Below are positions 51,701 through 54,700 of a stretch of DNA of 64,000 nt, piece by piece. Source of the stretch: Anodontia alba (Eukaryota; Mollusca; Bivalvia; Lucinida; Lucinidae); NCBI GenBank assembly GCA_964016985.1, contig OZ024821.1:129479555-129543554 (forward strand). Direction: 5' to 3'. The translations under genes and the position numbers were made by a program. Position 1 is the first letter of the stretch. Every line of letters starts with the position of its first letter. Below the pieces are notes generated by a model that was not told where the DNA came from, did no database searches, and was given only the letters and a program-made list of their open reading frames with translations.

Positions 51701-54700
51701 GTACTCGTTAGAACCGCCTTGCCAAGGCGGTTCCAACAAGTACCCACAATCTATGTGTTAATGCGGTTCCAACAAGTACCCAAAATCTATGTGTTCGAGC
51801 AGAAATAATAATGTATACCACTGTAAACCTCAGTTTTACGAGGGTCGTGCAAAAAGTTCTGTCACTAATAGGCTTCCTAAAATTTATCCCAGGTATATTT
51901 TAAAATGCTTCACTGCACTTGAATGGTGTGTTGAATAGCTAATGATACCCGTTTATTTCGTACAAATTGCTTTCCAACTGACCGAGTTATTTCAAATTGA
52001 AATAGACGCAGTCATATACACTGACCAATTTACTTGTTACACTGGAACATGGACCAGAAGACCGAAATTCGTAGCTATATTAAATGCCGCATTAGGCTTA
52101 ATATAGATTCAAAGCAGATATTTAATGAATTGTGTGGTATATATGGACCTCAGACCATTTCAATGCGCACAGTTTTAGGGTTAAAGATTTTAAAGCTGGG
52201 AAATTTTCTGTTTAAGATGATACCCGTCCTGGAAGGCCTAAAACCTCTGTTACCAAGGCTAACATCGCTGCTGTAAAGATTGTGGTCAAACAGGATGCGC
52301 AATTTTCTGTCAAAGATATAGCTAGTTGTACTGGCATATCAGAAGGCAGTGTGCAAACAATTCTGAAAAAGCGTTTGGACCTGAGAAAGGTTTGCGATAG
52401 GTGGGTACCTCATTTGCTCACTGAGAAGCAAAAGACACAACGCCTTAAATGTGCCCGGGAACTTTTGAAAACATACAAAGGCTGTAATAGTCGGGTTATT
52501 TCTAATTTGCTAACAGGTGATGAAACCTAGGTTCACATGTTTGAGCCACAAAGAAGGGCTGATGATAAGCAATGGAAGCGAAAAGATAAAAAACGCCCAT
52601 GTATTGCCAAGAGAACCATGAGTTCGAAAAAGATGTTAAACGCAATTTTCTTTAATTCAAGTGGGCCAGTCGTTCAAGTGCCTTGTCCATCTGGTCATAC
52701 AGTCGCTGGCCGATTCTACACGAATTCTGTACTGAAGAAAGTGAAAGCGTTTTACAATAAGAAAGGACCAAGCAAAGGATGGTCAGGAGTCCACCTTTTA
52801 CATGACAACGCCTCCTCTCATAAGTGTGAGGTTGTTAAGTCTTTTTTGGCTTCTGAAAAGGTGAAAGTTTTAAACCATCCACCTTATTCACCTGACCTGA
52901 GTCCCTGTGACTTCTTTTTATTTCCAAGGCTTAAGAAAATGCTTTCTGGAAATAAGTATACGTCTAGAAGTTCTCTTGGCAGCGCTATTCACCAGTGTCT
53001 CCAACAGATACTAAAAGAAGACTATTTATCTGCTTATCGCGACTGGATAAAAAGGTTGCAAAAATGTGTTTCAATAAAGGGGGAATACTTTTAAGGTTTG
53101 TAATAAAAAATATGTTTAATAAAACGTAGCACTGAAGTAATCCGAACCCAGTGACAAAACTTTTTGCAGGACCCTCGTATATAAAAGTTGAGTTTAAGGT
53201 GGGGTCAACGTTATATAGGTATGTTTTCGTGATGACAAATATTATTTCCCTTGTAACAGTGTCAGAAAATTCACTGAGTGTATCAAGTTTAGTTAACCCT
53301 TTAACTGCCAACAGCAATTGTCGTCTGCTTTGTCATCTGCTTGTGATTTTAAATGTCATTTTTTGCAAACAGTGTGAACCCAGATCAGACTGCTCCTTGA
53401 GGAGCAGTCTGATCTGGGTCCACACTGTTTACCTGTATACAAAAATAGGTTTGAAAAGTTTGCAGGAATATTCAGCAGACGACATAAACAGACGACATTT
53501 TCAGATGCAGGTTTTCTTGGCGTTTTAAGGGTTAATCATTGACAACGTGACCATACTTACACGTGCATTTGTACAAAATTGTGAAAAAAGAAAGAGTCTA
53601 CTTTCGAAAATGGGTGAAAGAGGATAGCAAAGAATGATGGTCTAGATCATATTAGTATCCTTACAACCTGTTCACTTTGTCCATGCATTGACTATATAGA
53701 CATTAACGCTTAGCACTCTGGGTAAAAATTTCAGCAGACGAAATTTTGATTTTTTTCTTATTTCTTTTCCTAGAAAATAGTTTTGACATTACAAGCTAAT
53801 TGTCTCCACCGTAGACAGTTTGTATGTACTGTCAAAACCCTTTTTCTAGAAAAAATTAGAAAAAAACAATGGCATCAACTTGTCGTCTGCTGAAAGAGTT
53901 GAGAGAGTTAAGGTTAATAACTCTGGCTAAATTGCACCAATTAGCAGGCAATCGGATTTCCACCCTTTGCACTTCAAGCAAATATGCACCTGTTTGGAAT
54001 AGAGGTTTGCATGGTTACGTGGTAAACTTAACCAACAATGTTTATTCATACCTAGACCGCAATTCTGTTTCATATTTCCTTCTACATAACAGTGAAAATT
54101 TCGCGCTAATGCCACAATCACGCAGCACAGCCTCCCATAGGCACCACAAGAAGGAGACATAAGGAACAAATAAGGACAAAACAAACGCCACATATGAAAT
54201 CACAGACGCACACACTGAGAAATAATGCTGCAAAGAAACCGCCATTGAAGAAGATTACTACAGTGACAACATCACAACATGAAAATAAAAAGTAGAGTCA
54301 TTACGAAAACAAGCCTATTCAAATATAATGAAAATTTTACCACCAAAAAAAAAAAATGTTCAGATAAAAATTCTGATATTTTTCATATATCTGCTCAAAC
54401 ATAGATTGTAGGTACTCGTTAGAACCGCCTCTCGGCGGTTCTAACGAGTACCCACAATCTTTGTGTTAGAGCAGAAAAAAATGTATACCCCTGTAAATCC
54501 CAGGTTTACTGTATAAAAGTGGGGTTTAAGGGGGTCAGCATTATATAGGCATGTTTTCGTGATGGTGGGTGACCACAGCACTAACATTACAACCGAGATA
54601 ATCAACATCAGACTATCCACCTTTGAACGGACAGTAGTATTAACCACTGGGTATTACACCAGATTTACTCACGCAAAACCTCACCCTTAATTCTAATGCA

